A DNA stretch of 16,449 bases. Origin: Chitinophagaceae bacterium. Its GTDB lineage: Bacteria; Bacteroidota; Bacteroidia; Chitinophagales; Chitinophagaceae. The notes below the pieces were generated by a model. It ran no database searches. It saw only the letters and a program-made list of their open reading frames with translations, and had not been told where the DNA came from. How positions within the stretch are numbered: position 1 is the stretch's first letter; each line of letters opens with the position of its first letter. Shown piece after piece: positions 1 to 7,740 of the stretch. The position numbers and the translations under genes were made by a program. The DNA lies in assembly GCA_003526435.1 (NCBI GenBank), contig DPWF01000058.1, positions 1-16,449 of the forward strand, given 5' to 3'.

Positions 1-42
1 TATGGCTGCTATTTTTGGATATATAATAGTGGTTAAGAAAAA

Positions 43-50
43 TAAATTTG
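43..50 (+). promoter_or_regulatory. possible -7 promoter element upstream of fabD
   Basis: TAAATTTG fits the Bacteroidota -7 consensus TAnnTTTG and lies 48 bp before the fabD ATG at 99. The nearest upstream TTTG (14-17) is 25 bp away, which is wider than the usual spacing, so only half of the promoter is convincing. The rest of 1-98 shows no coding signal. Confidence 0.3.
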
Positions 51-98
51 GGATATTGTCAGGATTAGATTTTTTTAGCACTGTCTAAAATCAAATAC

Positions 99-992
99 AT
101 GAATAAGCACGCCTATATATTTCCCGGATAGGGATCGCAGTTTAGCGGAATGGGAAAGAATCTTTATGATAACAATGCCTCCGCGAAGAAGTTATTTGAA
201 AACGCCAATGATATTCTTGGTTTTCGGATCAGTGACATCATGTTTAATGGAACTGATGAAGAACTGAAGCAAACCAATGTAACACAGCCGGCTGTTTTTT
301 TACATTCAGTAGTAGCTTACAGAACCATAGAAGCGGCTACACCGCATATGGTAGCTGGTCATTCATTGGGTGAATTTTCAGCACTGGTTGCCAATAATAC
401 CTTGAGTTTTGAAGATGCCCTGCAATTGGTAAGTATTCGTGCAAAAGCCATGCAGAAAGCTTGTGAACTTGTGCCATCTACCATGGCTGCAGTGCTTGCA
501 TTGGATGATGCTAAAGTAGAGGAAATTTGCGCGGCTGTTCAGGCAGAAACAGGAGAAGTGGTAGTGGCGGCCAATTATAATTGTCCTGGTCAGTTGGTGA
601 TCAGTGGTTCTGTAAAAGGAATTGAAATAGCCTGTGAAAGAATGAAAGCTGCCGGTGCCAAAAGAGCATTGGTATTACCTGTTGGAGGTGCTTTTCACAG
701 CCCCTTAATGGCACCGGCACGTGAAGAACTGGCTGCGGCTATTGAAGCAACCAGTTTTCATCATCCTACTTGCCCGGTTTATCAGAATGTAGTAGCCGCT
801 GCAGTAACTGAGCCTGATATGATCAAACAAAACCTCATTAATCAGTTAACCGGAGCCGTAAGATGGACACAAAGTGTTCAGTCAATGGTGGCCGATGGTG
901 CTACCAACTTTACAGAAGCCGGTCCCGGCAAAGTTTTACAGGGACTGGTTCAGAAAATTTTTAAAGAAGCGGTGGTAGAAGGGGTGAGTTAA
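99..992 (+). CDS. fabD: malonyl-CoA:ACP transacylase FabD, interrupted by an in-frame amber codon
   Basis: FabD moves malonyl groups from CoA to acyl carrier protein, making the extender for cytosolic type II fatty acid synthesis. Counting from the ATG at 99, the protein would have 297 residues, a normal family length. It has the nucleophile motif GHSLGE (Ser89), the substrate arginine in the SIRAKAMQ segment (about Arg115), the catalytic His200 in GAFHSPLM, and a C-terminal GPGKVLQ segment. The N-terminus reads MNKHAYIFPG-stop-GSQFSGMG, so codon 11 of the conserved PGQGSQ motif is TAG (129-131) instead of a Gln codon. The next in-frame ATG is at 150 (residue 18) with no clear ribosome site, and starting there would drop the first strand and the oxyanion-hole loop. 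Everything downstream is intact, which suggests a recent mutation, a polymorphism or a sequencing error. Gene identity is very secure; functional status is open. Confidence 0.9.
129..131 (+). other. premature TAG at the GQGSQ glutamine codon of fabD
   Basis: The codons around it read CCC GGA TAG GGA TCG CAG, which is P-G-stop-G-S-Q. A single C-to-T change from CAG would create it. The second glutamine of the motif (138-140) is intact. In characterised FabD enzymes the first Gln helps form the oxyanion hole. Confidence 0.9.
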
Positions 993-1020
993 TTTGAAAA
1001 TTTTTTGATTTGAAAATGAG
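992..1020 (+). repeat. AT-rich TTTGAAAATGAG-like repeat after the fabD stop
   Basis: Starting at the last base of the fabD TAA, the sequence has two imperfect units of TTTGAAAAT type and ends in TTTGAAAATGAG. A closely similar stretch, ending in TTTGGAAATGAG, lies just behind the stop of the plug-domain gene (7741-7763). Both are on the same side of a convergent gap, so this looks like a dispersed intergenic repeat rather than chance. Confidence 0.5.
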
Positions 1021-1029
1021 GATGGATTG

Positions 1030-1107
1030 TTGATAGTGAGCAGTCAGCAGTGAGTAGTCAGTTATTGTTTCACTCACTACTGACTATTCACTACTCACTA
1101 TTGAAAA
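1030..1107. repeat. two facing arrays of 7-bp repeats forming an inverted repeat
   Basis: The left half (1030-1064) is five imperfect heptamers: TTGATAG, TGAGCAG, TCAGCAG, TGAGTAG, TCAGTTA. The right half (1073-1107) is CTCACTA, CTGACTA, TTCACTA, CTCACTA, TTGAAAA, which is the complementary unit. The halves can pair in more than one register; for example 1049-1061 pairs with 1080-1092 with one G/T position. The GNAT gene's stop codon (complement of 1098-1100) lies inside the last full right-hand unit. The foldback could end transcripts from both convergent genes, but there is no clean T-tract, so a terminator role is an inference. Confidence 0.65.
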
Positions 1108-1550
1108 TCCAACATCCCGTTCACCCATTCAGGATCCAGGGTGGCATTGTATTTTTTGTAGAAGTTGATGGCTGGTTCGTTCAATTCCAATACCTGCCAT
1201 ACCATTCTTTTGAAACCTTTTTCTTTGGCTTCTTCAATGATGCGGTCGAATAATAATTTGCCGGCTCCCTTTCCTCTCAGTTTTTCGGTTACTAAAAAAT
1301 CTTCCAGGTACAAGCATTGACCTTTCCAGGTACTGTAGCGTATATAATAAAGTGCGAAACCTTCTACGTTTCCATCTATTTCGGCTACAAATGCCCACCA
1401 TACGGGGTTTTTGCCGAAACCACTTTCTTCAAAATGTTCCAGTGTTACGGTTACTTCCTGTGGTGCTTTTTCATAATCGGCCAGTTCCTGAACCAGTTCC
1501 AGTAATCTTTTGCAATCTGTTCTTTCAGCTCTTCTGATATGAATGTTCAT
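1098..1550 (-). CDS. GNAT acetyltransferase resembling spermidine/spermine (SAT1-type) N-acetyltransferases
   Basis: A 150-residue single-domain GNAT enzyme that would transfer acetyl from acetyl-CoA to an amine. The pyrophosphate-binding loop RGKGAG is at residues 92-97, preceded by the strand YLEDFLV (81-87). The C-terminal NEPAINFYKK segment (124-133) has Tyr131 at the usual general-acid position. The order of motifs (LADYEKA, GFG..P, FVAE, GFALYY, YLEDF, NEPAINFY) closely follows the SAT1/SAT2 diamine or thialysine acetyltransferase group, so a polyamine or lysine-analogue substrate is plausible but unproven. It starts 14 nt after the serine hydrolase gene ends and probably shares its transcript. 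It ends with TAG inside a heptamer repeat, followed at once by TGA. Confidence 0.85.
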   Translation of the reverse strand: MNIHIRRAERTDCKRLLELVQELADYEKAPQEVTVTLEHFEESGFGKNPVWWAFVAEIDGNVEGFALYYIRYSTWKGQCLYLEDFLVTEKLRGKGAGKLLFDRIIEEAKEKGFKRMVWQVLELNEPAINFYKKYNATLDPEWVNGMLDFQ

Positions 1551-1564
1551 ACAAATAGTGTGAA

Positions 1565-3385
1565 TTATTTTTTTCTTTTGGCAACAAAATTTCCATTTGG
1601 TTGCTGAAATGTTAGTTGGGTTACTTCTTTATCTTTTACTTCAAACTGTACATAATAACCCGCAGCTATTTTAAGTGCAAACCTGTCATTGCCCATAGCA
1701 GACATTTCATATTCGGGTTGCCCGGGTACCAGTGTAAACAGTGTATTATTCTTTACAGACACTTTTACAGTGGCTCCACCGAGTTCATACTCACCTACAT
1801 ATTTCTGAAGATCATCTGCATTGGTTTTAACTGTTCTTGGCGATTTGGTAAACCTCAAAGCATCAAGCGTAGGTTCCAGTTTAAGGTTTAGGGCATTGAT
1901 TTCACCGGATTCATTCATGAAAAACTGAAACTTTAGCGGACTGTTTCCGGAAGTATCAATCTTGCCGTCTTTGTCTACATTGAATGGGCTAAACACATCA
2001 TAGTGATAATGTTTTAACCAGGTAACATCGTTATTGGATATATATCCAAATAAAGAATCGTTACGGGTAATAAGCTCCATACTTCCATAGCCGGGGTGCG
2101 AATAGATGCCTTCGTAATCTTTTAAAGCATGGCTTGGTTTTGTATTTTTCTGCTGGTTGGAACTTGTTGTTTTTTCAGCCTCTTTCGCTGCTTCTTTTGC
2201 TTTTCTATTACTTTCCAAAACATCCCTGTTCCAGTTGAAGTAGGGAATTTTCAACAAACGATCGGCAATCATGTTCCGAACAATAGCTGTTACAGATGAG
2301 GCATTCTGGTTTGTAAGTACAATGATTCCAATGCTGTCGGTAGGAAAGAAACTGGTGCTGGCAGAAAAGCCGTCAATATTACCACCATGCTCTACACGGT
2401 AATGTCCTTTGTATGATGCGAGTGACCAACCCATGCCATAACTGGAGAAAAATACATCGGTTCGTTCTTTTGAGGGTAAACCCGGTCCTGCTACCATTTG
2501 TGCCGTCATAGCCGTGCTTATATAACCAGCAGGTACGATTTCTTTACCCTCATATTTTCCTCCGTTGATCCAGGTAATGACCCATCGTGCCATTTCATTT
2601 ACACTGCTGTTGATGCTACCGGCAGGCCCCATTGCATTGATGTGGTAATAATCTAGTTTATCGATTATGCTGTCTTTTTTTACACCATACCCAATAGCAG
2701 CGTCTGCATCTTTTGTTAATGCTTCAATACTGGTGTTCGATCTCGTCATACCCAAAGGCTGAAAAATATGTGTACTGATATTTTCTTCCCAGCTTTTACC
2801 GGTTAGTTTTTCAGCAATCAATCCTTGTGTAAGGAACATGAAATTATTATACTGCCATCTTTCTCTGATACCGAATGAGGGCTGCTGGTAACGGATTCTC
2901 TGTAAGAGTGTATCTCTTGAATTGGTTTTAAACAGATACCATGAATAATCATGACGTGGTAAACCTGTTCTGTGACTCATCATATCACGAATGCTGATAT
3001 GCTTATCCATATCTTCATTGTAAAACTTTAATGAAGGCAGGTATTTAACAGCCGGTTCATCGAAATCAATCTTTTTGTCTTTTTGAAGAATACCCAGAAG
3101 TGATGATGTAAAGGCCTTGGTACAACTACCAATAGCAAAAAGGGTATTGGGCGTTACTGGTAATTTTTTTTCGTAATCTCTGTAGCCAAACCCCTTTGCA
3201 TACACGATTTTATCTTTTTCTACTACTGCTACGGCAAAACCTGCTGCCAGTTGGTCTTTCAATACTCTTTCAAAAGCGGTATCAAGTCCTGCAAAACGAT
3301 CTGTTTGCGATGGAACTGTATTCTTTTTTTGTGCATAAACAGATATTGCCAGGCAACAGGCAACCAGCATGAAACATAATCTCAT
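1565..3385 (-). CDS. exported S12-family serine hydrolase (beta-lactamase/D-aminopeptidase fold) with C-terminal DUF3471-like domain
   Basis: A 606-residue protein with a signal peptide of about 18 residues (positive start, hydrophobic core, cleavage near VYA-Q), so it should act in the periplasm or at the surface. The class C beta-lactamase-like fold covers about residues 30-380. The nucleophile motif is Ser87-Cys-Thr-Lys90, the second motif is Tyr179-Asn-Asn, and the third is His333-Gly-Gly. After a Lys/Glu/Ala-rich linker (about 392-418), the tail carries a lipocalin-like domain starting LKDYEGIYSHPGYG, as in DUF3471-type esterase/peptidase homologues. Active-site residues are complete, so it is probably an active peptidase or esterase; true beta-lactamase activity is less likely. 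It lies 65 nt behind the PLP enzyme gene and 14 nt ahead of the GNAT gene. No motif fixes the substrate. Confidence 0.88.
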   Translation of the reverse strand: MRLCFMLVACCLAISVYAQKKNTVPSQTDRFAGLDTAFERVLKDQLAAGFAVAVVEKDKIVYAKGFGYRDYEKKLPVTPNTLFAIGSCTKAFTSSLLGILQKDKKIDFDEPAVKYLPSLKFYNEDMDKHISIRDMMSHRTGLPRHDYSWYLFKTNSRDTLLQRIRYQQPSFGIRERWQYNNFMFLTQGLIAEKLTGKSWEENISTHIFQPLGMTRSNTSIEALTKDADAAIGYGVKKDSIIDKLDYYHINAMGPAGSINSSVNEMARWVITWINGGKYEGKEIVPAGYISTAMTAQMVAGPGLPSKERTDVFFSSYGMGWSLASYKGHYRVEHGGNIDGFSASTSFFPTDSIGIIVLTNQNASSVTAIVRNMIADRLLKIPYFNWNRDVLESNRKAKEAAKEAEKTTSSNQQKNTKPSHALKDYEGIYSHPGYGSMELITRNDSLFGYISNNDVTWLKHYHYDVFSPFNVDKDGKIDTSGNSPLKFQFFMNESGEINALNLKLEPTLDALRFTKSPRTVKTNADDLQKYVGEYELGGATVKVSVKNNTLFTLVPGQPEYEMSAMGNDRFALKIAAGYYVQFEVKDKEVTQLTFQQPNGNFVAKRKK

Positions 3386-3450
3386 AGCAGTATATTTTTA
3401 AATGATGATAATGAATCAGTCTCCTCGGGGACGAATTTATTACAGTCAGC

Positions 3451-4674
3451 TTATTTTAATGCCTGTTCCAGATCATTCAGTATATCGTCTATGTTTTCAA
3501 TACCTACGCTCATTCGTATTAGTCCGTCTGTGATGCCATATTTAATTCTTTCCTCACGAGGTATACCAAAATGACTCATACTAGCGGGGTGAGATACCAA
3601 TGTATCAACAGTTCCCAATGAAATGGCGCGTACACACATCTGTAATTTATTGATGAATTGCTTACCCGCATCCAATCCGCCTTTAAGTTCATAACTCATT
3701 ACTGCCCCGGGTAAGCGCATTTGTTTAGCACTTACTGCATGGTCTGGGTGACTTACAAGACCTGTAAAATTTACTTTGGCAATAGCAGGATGTTGTTCCA
3801 GGTATTCTGCTACTTTTTGTGCATTGGCACAATGTCTTTCCATTCTCAACTCCAATGTCTTCATGCCTTGTGCCAGCAAAAAGGCATCAAATGGGTTACT
3901 GTTACCACCTAATAATACATGCCATTTCCATATAGATGTTCTCATCTTCTCCAGGTCTTTTCCAATCAAAACACCCCCGATGGCAGTGCCATGTCCATTG
4001 AGAAATTTTGTGGTAGAATGAAACACAAAATCAACATCGTATTTGAAAGGCTGTTGTAAATAAGGAGTGGCGAAAGTATTATCTACACTCACAATCAGCC
4101 CTTTTGTTTTGGCGATCTTAGATACTGCCTCAATATCCACGCATTGAATGGTTGGATTGGCAGGTGTTTCTATATGCACCATTTTAATGTTGGGATATTG
4201 TTGTATTGCTTCTTCTACTTTATTCAGGTTGCGCATATCAACAATGATCGCTTCAATACCTGTGGCTGCCAATACTTTGGTCATCAGCTCCTGTGTGCCC
4301 CCGTATAATGAATAATGCGATAAAATGGCATCACCTGTTTTTAAGTTACCTAAGAACAACGTGGTCATGGCAGCCTGACCACTGGCATGCAGCAGCGCTT
4401 TTAACTGCAGGGAATTTCCGTTTTTATCTTTCAGACCAAAAGCTTCAAGCGCTGCAATGGTTTCTTCTGCTGCAGTAAATGTAGGGTTGCCCCACCGACT
4501 GTACACCCTGGTTTTATCTGTTCCTGCAAAACGATTCATGCCATCTTCGGCCGTATCGAAGGTAAAAGTGGAAGTGGCGAAAATAGGAGTAAGGTGTGCA
4601 TCTTCTGCATTCTGATGACCAGCAGCATGCATGGCCACGGAACTGATACCAGTAAGTGGAAATTTTTCGGACAT
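3451..4674 (-). CDS. gamma-family PLP sulfur enzyme (methionine gamma-lyase / cystathionine gamma-synthase type)
   Basis: A cytosolic Cys/Met-metabolism PLP enzyme, 407 residues from the preferred start. Numbered from the longer frame that opens at 4731, the PLP lysine is Lys242 in HSTTKFLNGHG, the phosphate-contacting segment YSRWGNPT is at 77-84, and VDNTFATPYL carries Asp217. The C-terminal half (RMERHCANAQ, then HPASMSHFGIPREER, then GLIRMSVGIENIDD) is very like methionine gamma-lyase. However, the cysteine that marks classical methionine gamma-lyases after Tyr-Gly is Gly145 here (LYGGT), so cystathionine gamma-synthase/lyase or O-acylhomoserine sulfhydrylase remain equally possible. I choose ATG 4674 (MSEKFPLTG) because homologues begin near there, and the longer start at 4731 would overlap the divergent DinB start and sit upstream of a -7-like element. 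Confidence 0.85.
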   Translation of the reverse strand: MSEKFPLTGISSVAMHAAGHQNAEDAHLTPIFATSTFTFDTAEDGMNRFAGTDKTRVYSRWGNPTFTAAEETIAALEAFGLKDKNGNSLQLKALLHASGQAAMTTLFLGNLKTGDAILSHYSLYGGTQELMTKVLAATGIEAIIVDMRNLNKVEEAIQQYPNIKMVHIETPANPTIQCVDIEAVSKIAKTKGLIVSVDNTFATPYLQQPFKYDVDFVFHSTTKFLNGHGTAIGGVLIGKDLEKMRTSIWKWHVLLGGNSNPFDAFLLAQGMKTLELRMERHCANAQKVAEYLEQHPAIAKVNFTGLVSHPDHAVSAKQMRLPGAVMSYELKGGLDAGKQFINKLQMCVRAISLGTVDTLVSHPASMSHFGIPREERIKYGITDGLIRMSVGIENIDDILNDLEQALK

Positions 4675-4712
4675 TCTTAGTAAATTGTCTGGGTAAAATA
4701 ATTCTTCTTCCT

Positions 4713-4720
4713 CAAATGTA
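4713..4720 (-). promoter_or_regulatory. possible -7 promoter element for the PLP enzyme gene
   Basis: The minus strand reads TACATTTG, a full match to TAnnTTTG, about 38 bp before the ATG at 4674. A TTG lies 15 nt upstream of it, slightly short of normal spacing. If real, transcription begins after the longer candidate start at 4731, which supports the shorter protein. Confidence 0.35.
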
Positions 4721-4729
4721 AGACGAATC

Positions 4730-5221
4730 ATGAAGCAATTACTACTCTCTTATGCGGCCTATGAAATCTGGGCCAATGAACAATTACTGAACCTGTCAAT
4801 TGAACTGTCTGCAGAGGAGCAAAACAGGCCCATTGTAAGCAGTTTTCCATCTGTTCACAAGACTTTTTTGCATATGTGGGATGCTTCCAGCGCATGGTGG
4901 CAACGTTTACAGATGCATGAACAGGTAGTGATGCCAAGTCTTAGCTTTCACCCCAATATGAAAGATATAGCGAATGGGTTACTGCAACAGAATCGTCAAT
5001 GGCATGCTTTTGTACATGAAGCAAGTGATGAAACACTATCAGCACCCATGCCTTATAAAAATATGAAAGGAGAGCATTTTATACAGCCCGTTTTCGAGGT
5101 TGTAATGCATCTGACCAATCATGGTACCTATCATCGTGGACAAGTAATAACCCTGCTCCGGCAACTTGGGGTGGAAAAAATACCACAAACAGATTATATT
5201 TTGTTTACCAGAGGGAAGTAG
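4730..5221 (+). CDS. DinB-family putative metal-dependent protein
   Basis: A 163-residue four-helix-bundle protein of the DinB/YfiT-like group. The start MKQLLLSYAAYEIWANEQLL is typical for the family, which supports ATG 4730. The expected metal-binding histidine triad is present: His48 in FLHMWD, then His131 and His135 in HGTYHRGQ. Some relatives are thiol-dependent transferases acting with bacillithiol or mycothiol, others are only known as damage-induced proteins, so no reaction can be assigned. It is divergent from the PLP enzyme gene; a shared 55-bp gap (4675-4729) separates them if the shorter start of that gene is right. It ends with TAG. Confidence 0.82.
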   Translation: MKQLLLSYAAYEIWANEQLLNLSIELSAEEQNRPIVSSFPSVHKTFLHMWDASSAWWQRLQMHEQVVMPSLSFHPNMKDIANGLLQQNRQWHAFVHEASDETLSAPMPYKNMKGEHFIQPVFEVVMHLTNHGTYHRGQVITLLRQLGVEKIPQTDYILFTRGK

Positions 5222-5278
5222 GTGCCTGATAAAGTTTGGATTAAAATAAGGGGGCGATTTTAACGTTTCCCTCAACAC

Positions 5279-5307
5279 TTGTTACGCTCTTTTATTATCT
5301 ATCTTAG
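5279..5307 (+). promoter_or_regulatory. candidate promoter for the MG2/TonB-plug gene
   Basis: TTG at 5279-5281 is followed after 18 nt by TATCTTAG (5300-5307), one mismatch from TAnnTTTG and with normal Bacteroidota spacing. The ATG at 5324 follows closely, behind a purine-rich AAAAGAGAG stretch that could serve as ribosome site. The rest of the 102-nt gap after the DinB gene shows nothing else. Confidence 0.42.
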
Positions 5308-5323
5308 CGCAAAAGAGAGTTAG

Positions 5324-7732
5324 ATGACGCGTATTTTACCTTTTGTTATTGTTTTGATCATGTCTATTGCGGGTGAGAGAGTCAACGCACAATTCGTTGA
5401 TTCCATAATGGATGCCCATGCCAATTTATTCCCGAAAGAAAAAATACATATTCATTTTGATAAGCAGTTGTACAATCAGGAAGAAACCATCTGGTATAAG
5501 CTTTATCTGATGACTGATAATATACCAAGTCCATTAAGCAGGAATGTATATGTTGATTGGTACGATTGGGAAGGTAAAATGTTGCGGCAGACAGTCGGAC
5601 CTCTTTTTCAGTCAACAACCAAAGGTTCTTTCGATATACCTGCCGGTTATAAAGGAGAATTTGTAAGGGTAAAAGCATATACCCGATGGATGCTGAATGA
5701 TGATACCAGTTTTCTGTACCAGAAAGATATCCTGGTAAATAAACGTGATAAACCAGTAAAAAAGCAAGTAGTGTCACGCACCAAACTGGAACTTTTTCCG
5801 GAGGGTGGCGCTATTGTGGAGGGCCTGGAAGAGAAAATAGCGTTTAAAGCCAGCAATCAGTTTGGAATACCGGTCATGATCAAAGGAGCTTTATTGAATG
5901 ATAAAAATACAGTGCTTGATTCCATGCGTGTTTTACATGATGGTATGGGAACTTTTTCTTTACGTGCCATACCCGGTGAGAAATATCGTGTAGACTGGAC
6001 CGACGAAAATGGTGTAAAAGGTAGTACAGCAGTTAGCGGTATCAGGCAGGAAGGAGTTTCGCTTAGTATTCAGGGTACCAACGACAAAGCCTTGATAAAA
6101 GTTCAACGTTCCGCTAATGTGGATGACAACAGTAAACAATTATTTCTCCTTGTACATATGAATGAGCGGCCTATTTATAAAGTGCAGCTTAAGATGACAG
6201 AGAAAACGGTAATTAATACCGCAGTACCTATTGATGAAATGCAAACGGGGATACTTCAGTTTTCGCTGTTTACCAATAACTGGACCCCGCTTGAAGAACG
6301 TATTTTATTTGTCAACAACCGCCTGCATGAATTCAATGCAAGGGTGAATCCGGGAATTATTGATCTTAAAAAACGTGGTAAAAACGTTGTTGAAATATTT
6401 GTTTCAGACACAGCAGCTACCAATATGTCGGTGTCGATTACTGATGCTGAACTAGCCGGTCCGGAGCAACACAGTATTTTTTCAGATTTTCTTCTTAATA
6501 ACCAATTGCGGGGTTATATCCATAATCCGGCATTCTACCTGAAAAGTGATGCCGACAGTGTTACAAGAAGACTTGATCTCGTGATGTTGACGAATGGTTG
6601 GAGACGTTTTGACTGGGATAAAATAAAAGCAGCCAAAGAGCCTGTATTACAATACCAGCCTGAGACAGATTTTATGAAACTGCAGGGCAAAGTATATGGT
6701 ATGGAAACCATAAAAAATGCTGGCCCTGCACAGTTGAATCTTGTTTTATCGAATAAAGACAGCAGTGTAAACATGTATTTTGTTCCGGTACAGAAGGATG
6801 GAACTTTTGAGGAACCCAATGTTTTCTTTTTTGATACTGCAAGGGTTTATTACAACCTGAATGATAATAATAAAACAGCAGGTCGTGTAACACAGGTGCA
6901 GTTGAGTAATGGTCTTTTGAAAAAACAACCCGGAAGTACCACGCGTATCGATCAACAACCTTATTTACAAGCATTGTCAGATAGCCTTGCCCTGGCTCGC
7001 CTGAATATGTTTTTACTGGAAGAAGAAAAACTGAGGAAAAGTATGGCGTCTACTACTTTGCAGGAAGTAGTGGTACAGGCAAAGACAAAGAATCCAATGC
7101 AGATAATAGATGAAAAATATGCGTCTGGTCTTTTCTCTGGTGGAGATGCGTATAGTTTTGATCTTACTTCCGACCGTACCGCAATGGGCGCATTTAATGT
7201 ATTGACTTATCTGCAGGGTAAAGTAGCCGGCTTACAGATATCGGGATCAGGATCGCAGATGTCGCTTAGCTGGCGTGGTGGAACACCATCTTTATACCTG
7301 AATGAAATGATTTCGAATGTAGATATGGTTCAATCTATTCCTGTATCTGATATTGCATACATTAAAGTGATGCGACCTCCCTTTTTCGGAGCAGGTGGCG
7401 GCGGAGCCGATGGGGCAATTGCTATTTATACCAAGAAAGGAGGTGATGCCAAAAGAAATGATCCGAGTAAAAAAGGAATGGAAACAACCATACTTGCAGG
7501 TTATTCACGATTCAGAGAATTTTATAACCCCAGTTATGAGAAAGATGCTGCTTCTTATGATGCAGACACCAGAAGCACCCTTTACTGGAACCCGTATATC
7601 ATGACCAATAAAAAAACACCCAGATTCAGGGTAGAATTTTATAACAACGATTTCTCAAAAAAACTGTTGCTGGTACTGGAAGGTATGAATGCAGATGGAA
7701 AGATGACGAGGACGGTGAGGTATTTGGAGTAA
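5324..7732 (+). CDS. exported MG2-domain protein with C-terminal TonB-receptor plug domain, no beta-barrel
   Basis: An 802-residue exported protein with a signal peptide ending near NAQ (residue 23). Residues 36-140 form an alpha-2-macroglobulin MG2-like unit: KEKIHIHFDKQLYNQEETIW, then VYVDWYDWEG, and GEFVRVKAYTRWM. Further beta-rich macroglobulin-like segments follow to about residue 450. From about 576 (LQEVVVQAKTK) to 706 (GADGAIAIYTKKG) it has a TonB-dependent-receptor plug: a predicted loop region, the LYLNE strand, the VSDIAYIKVMRPP strand and a glycine-rich turn. About 96 residues follow, ending FRVEFYNNDFSKK and LVLEGMNADGK, far too few for a 22-strand barrel, so it is not a nutrient receptor by itself. 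Such proteins are frequent in Bacteroidota and probably act at the outer membrane or periplasm, but their job is not established. It appears to have its own promoter. Confidence 0.82.
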   Translation: MTRILPFVIVLIMSIAGERVNAQFVDSIMDAHANLFPKEKIHIHFDKQLYNQEETIWYKLYLMTDNIPSPLSRNVYVDWYDWEGKMLRQTVGPLFQSTTKGSFDIPAGYKGEFVRVKAYTRWMLNDDTSFLYQKDILVNKRDKPVKKQVVSRTKLELFPEGGAIVEGLEEKIAFKASNQFGIPVMIKGALLNDKNTVLDSMRVLHDGMGTFSLRAIPGEKYRVDWTDENGVKGSTAVSGIRQEGVSLSIQGTNDKALIKVQRSANVDDNSKQLFLLVHMNERPIYKVQLKMTEKTVINTAVPIDEMQTGILQFSLFTNNWTPLEERILFVNNRLHEFNARVNPGIIDLKKRGKNVVEIFVSDTAATNMSVSITDAELAGPEQHSIFSDFLLNNQLRGYIHNPAFYLKSDADSVTRRLDLVMLTNGWRRFDWDKIKAAKEPVLQYQPETDFMKLQGKVYGMETIKNAGPAQLNLVLSNKDSSVNMYFVPVQKDGTFEEPNVFFFDTARVYYNLNDNNKTAGRVTQVQLSNGLLKKQPGSTTRIDQQPYLQALSDSLALARLNMFLLEEEKLRKSMASTTLQEVVVQAKTKNPMQIIDEKYASGLFSGGDAYSFDLTSDRTAMGAFNVLTYLQGKVAGLQISGSGSQMSLSWRGGTPSLYLNEMISNVDMVQSIPVSDIAYIKVMRPPFFGAGGGGADGAIAIYTKKGGDAKRNDPSKKGMETTILAGYSRFREFYNPSYEKDAASYDADTRSTLYWNPYIMTNKKTPRFRVEFYNNDFSKKLLLVLEGMNADGKMTRTVRYLE

Positions 7733-7740
7733 TAATCTGG

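Noticed and set aside
99..992. TAG recoded as glutamine across the genome
   Set aside because: Four other genes (GNAT, DinB, antitoxin, ruvA) end in TAG where their families normally end, and no other in-frame TAG was noticed inside a conserved gene, including the parts of sprA that I read.
1030..1107. CRISPR array or small RNA gene
   Set aside because: The units are 7 bp without spacers and no cas gene is near; no promoter supports a separate RNA.
1050..1253. A 67-residue open frame on the plus strand
   Set aside because: It is made of the heptamer repeat plus the antisense of the GNAT gene and has no family features.
3410..3440. GTCTC/GGGAC hairpin between the PLP enzyme and serine hydrolase genes as a terminator
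   Set aside because: The stem is five pairs with a G/T position and no T-run follows; too weak to call.
5324..7732. Functional TonB-dependent nutrient receptor
   Set aside because: Only about 96 residues follow the plug, so there is no barrel.
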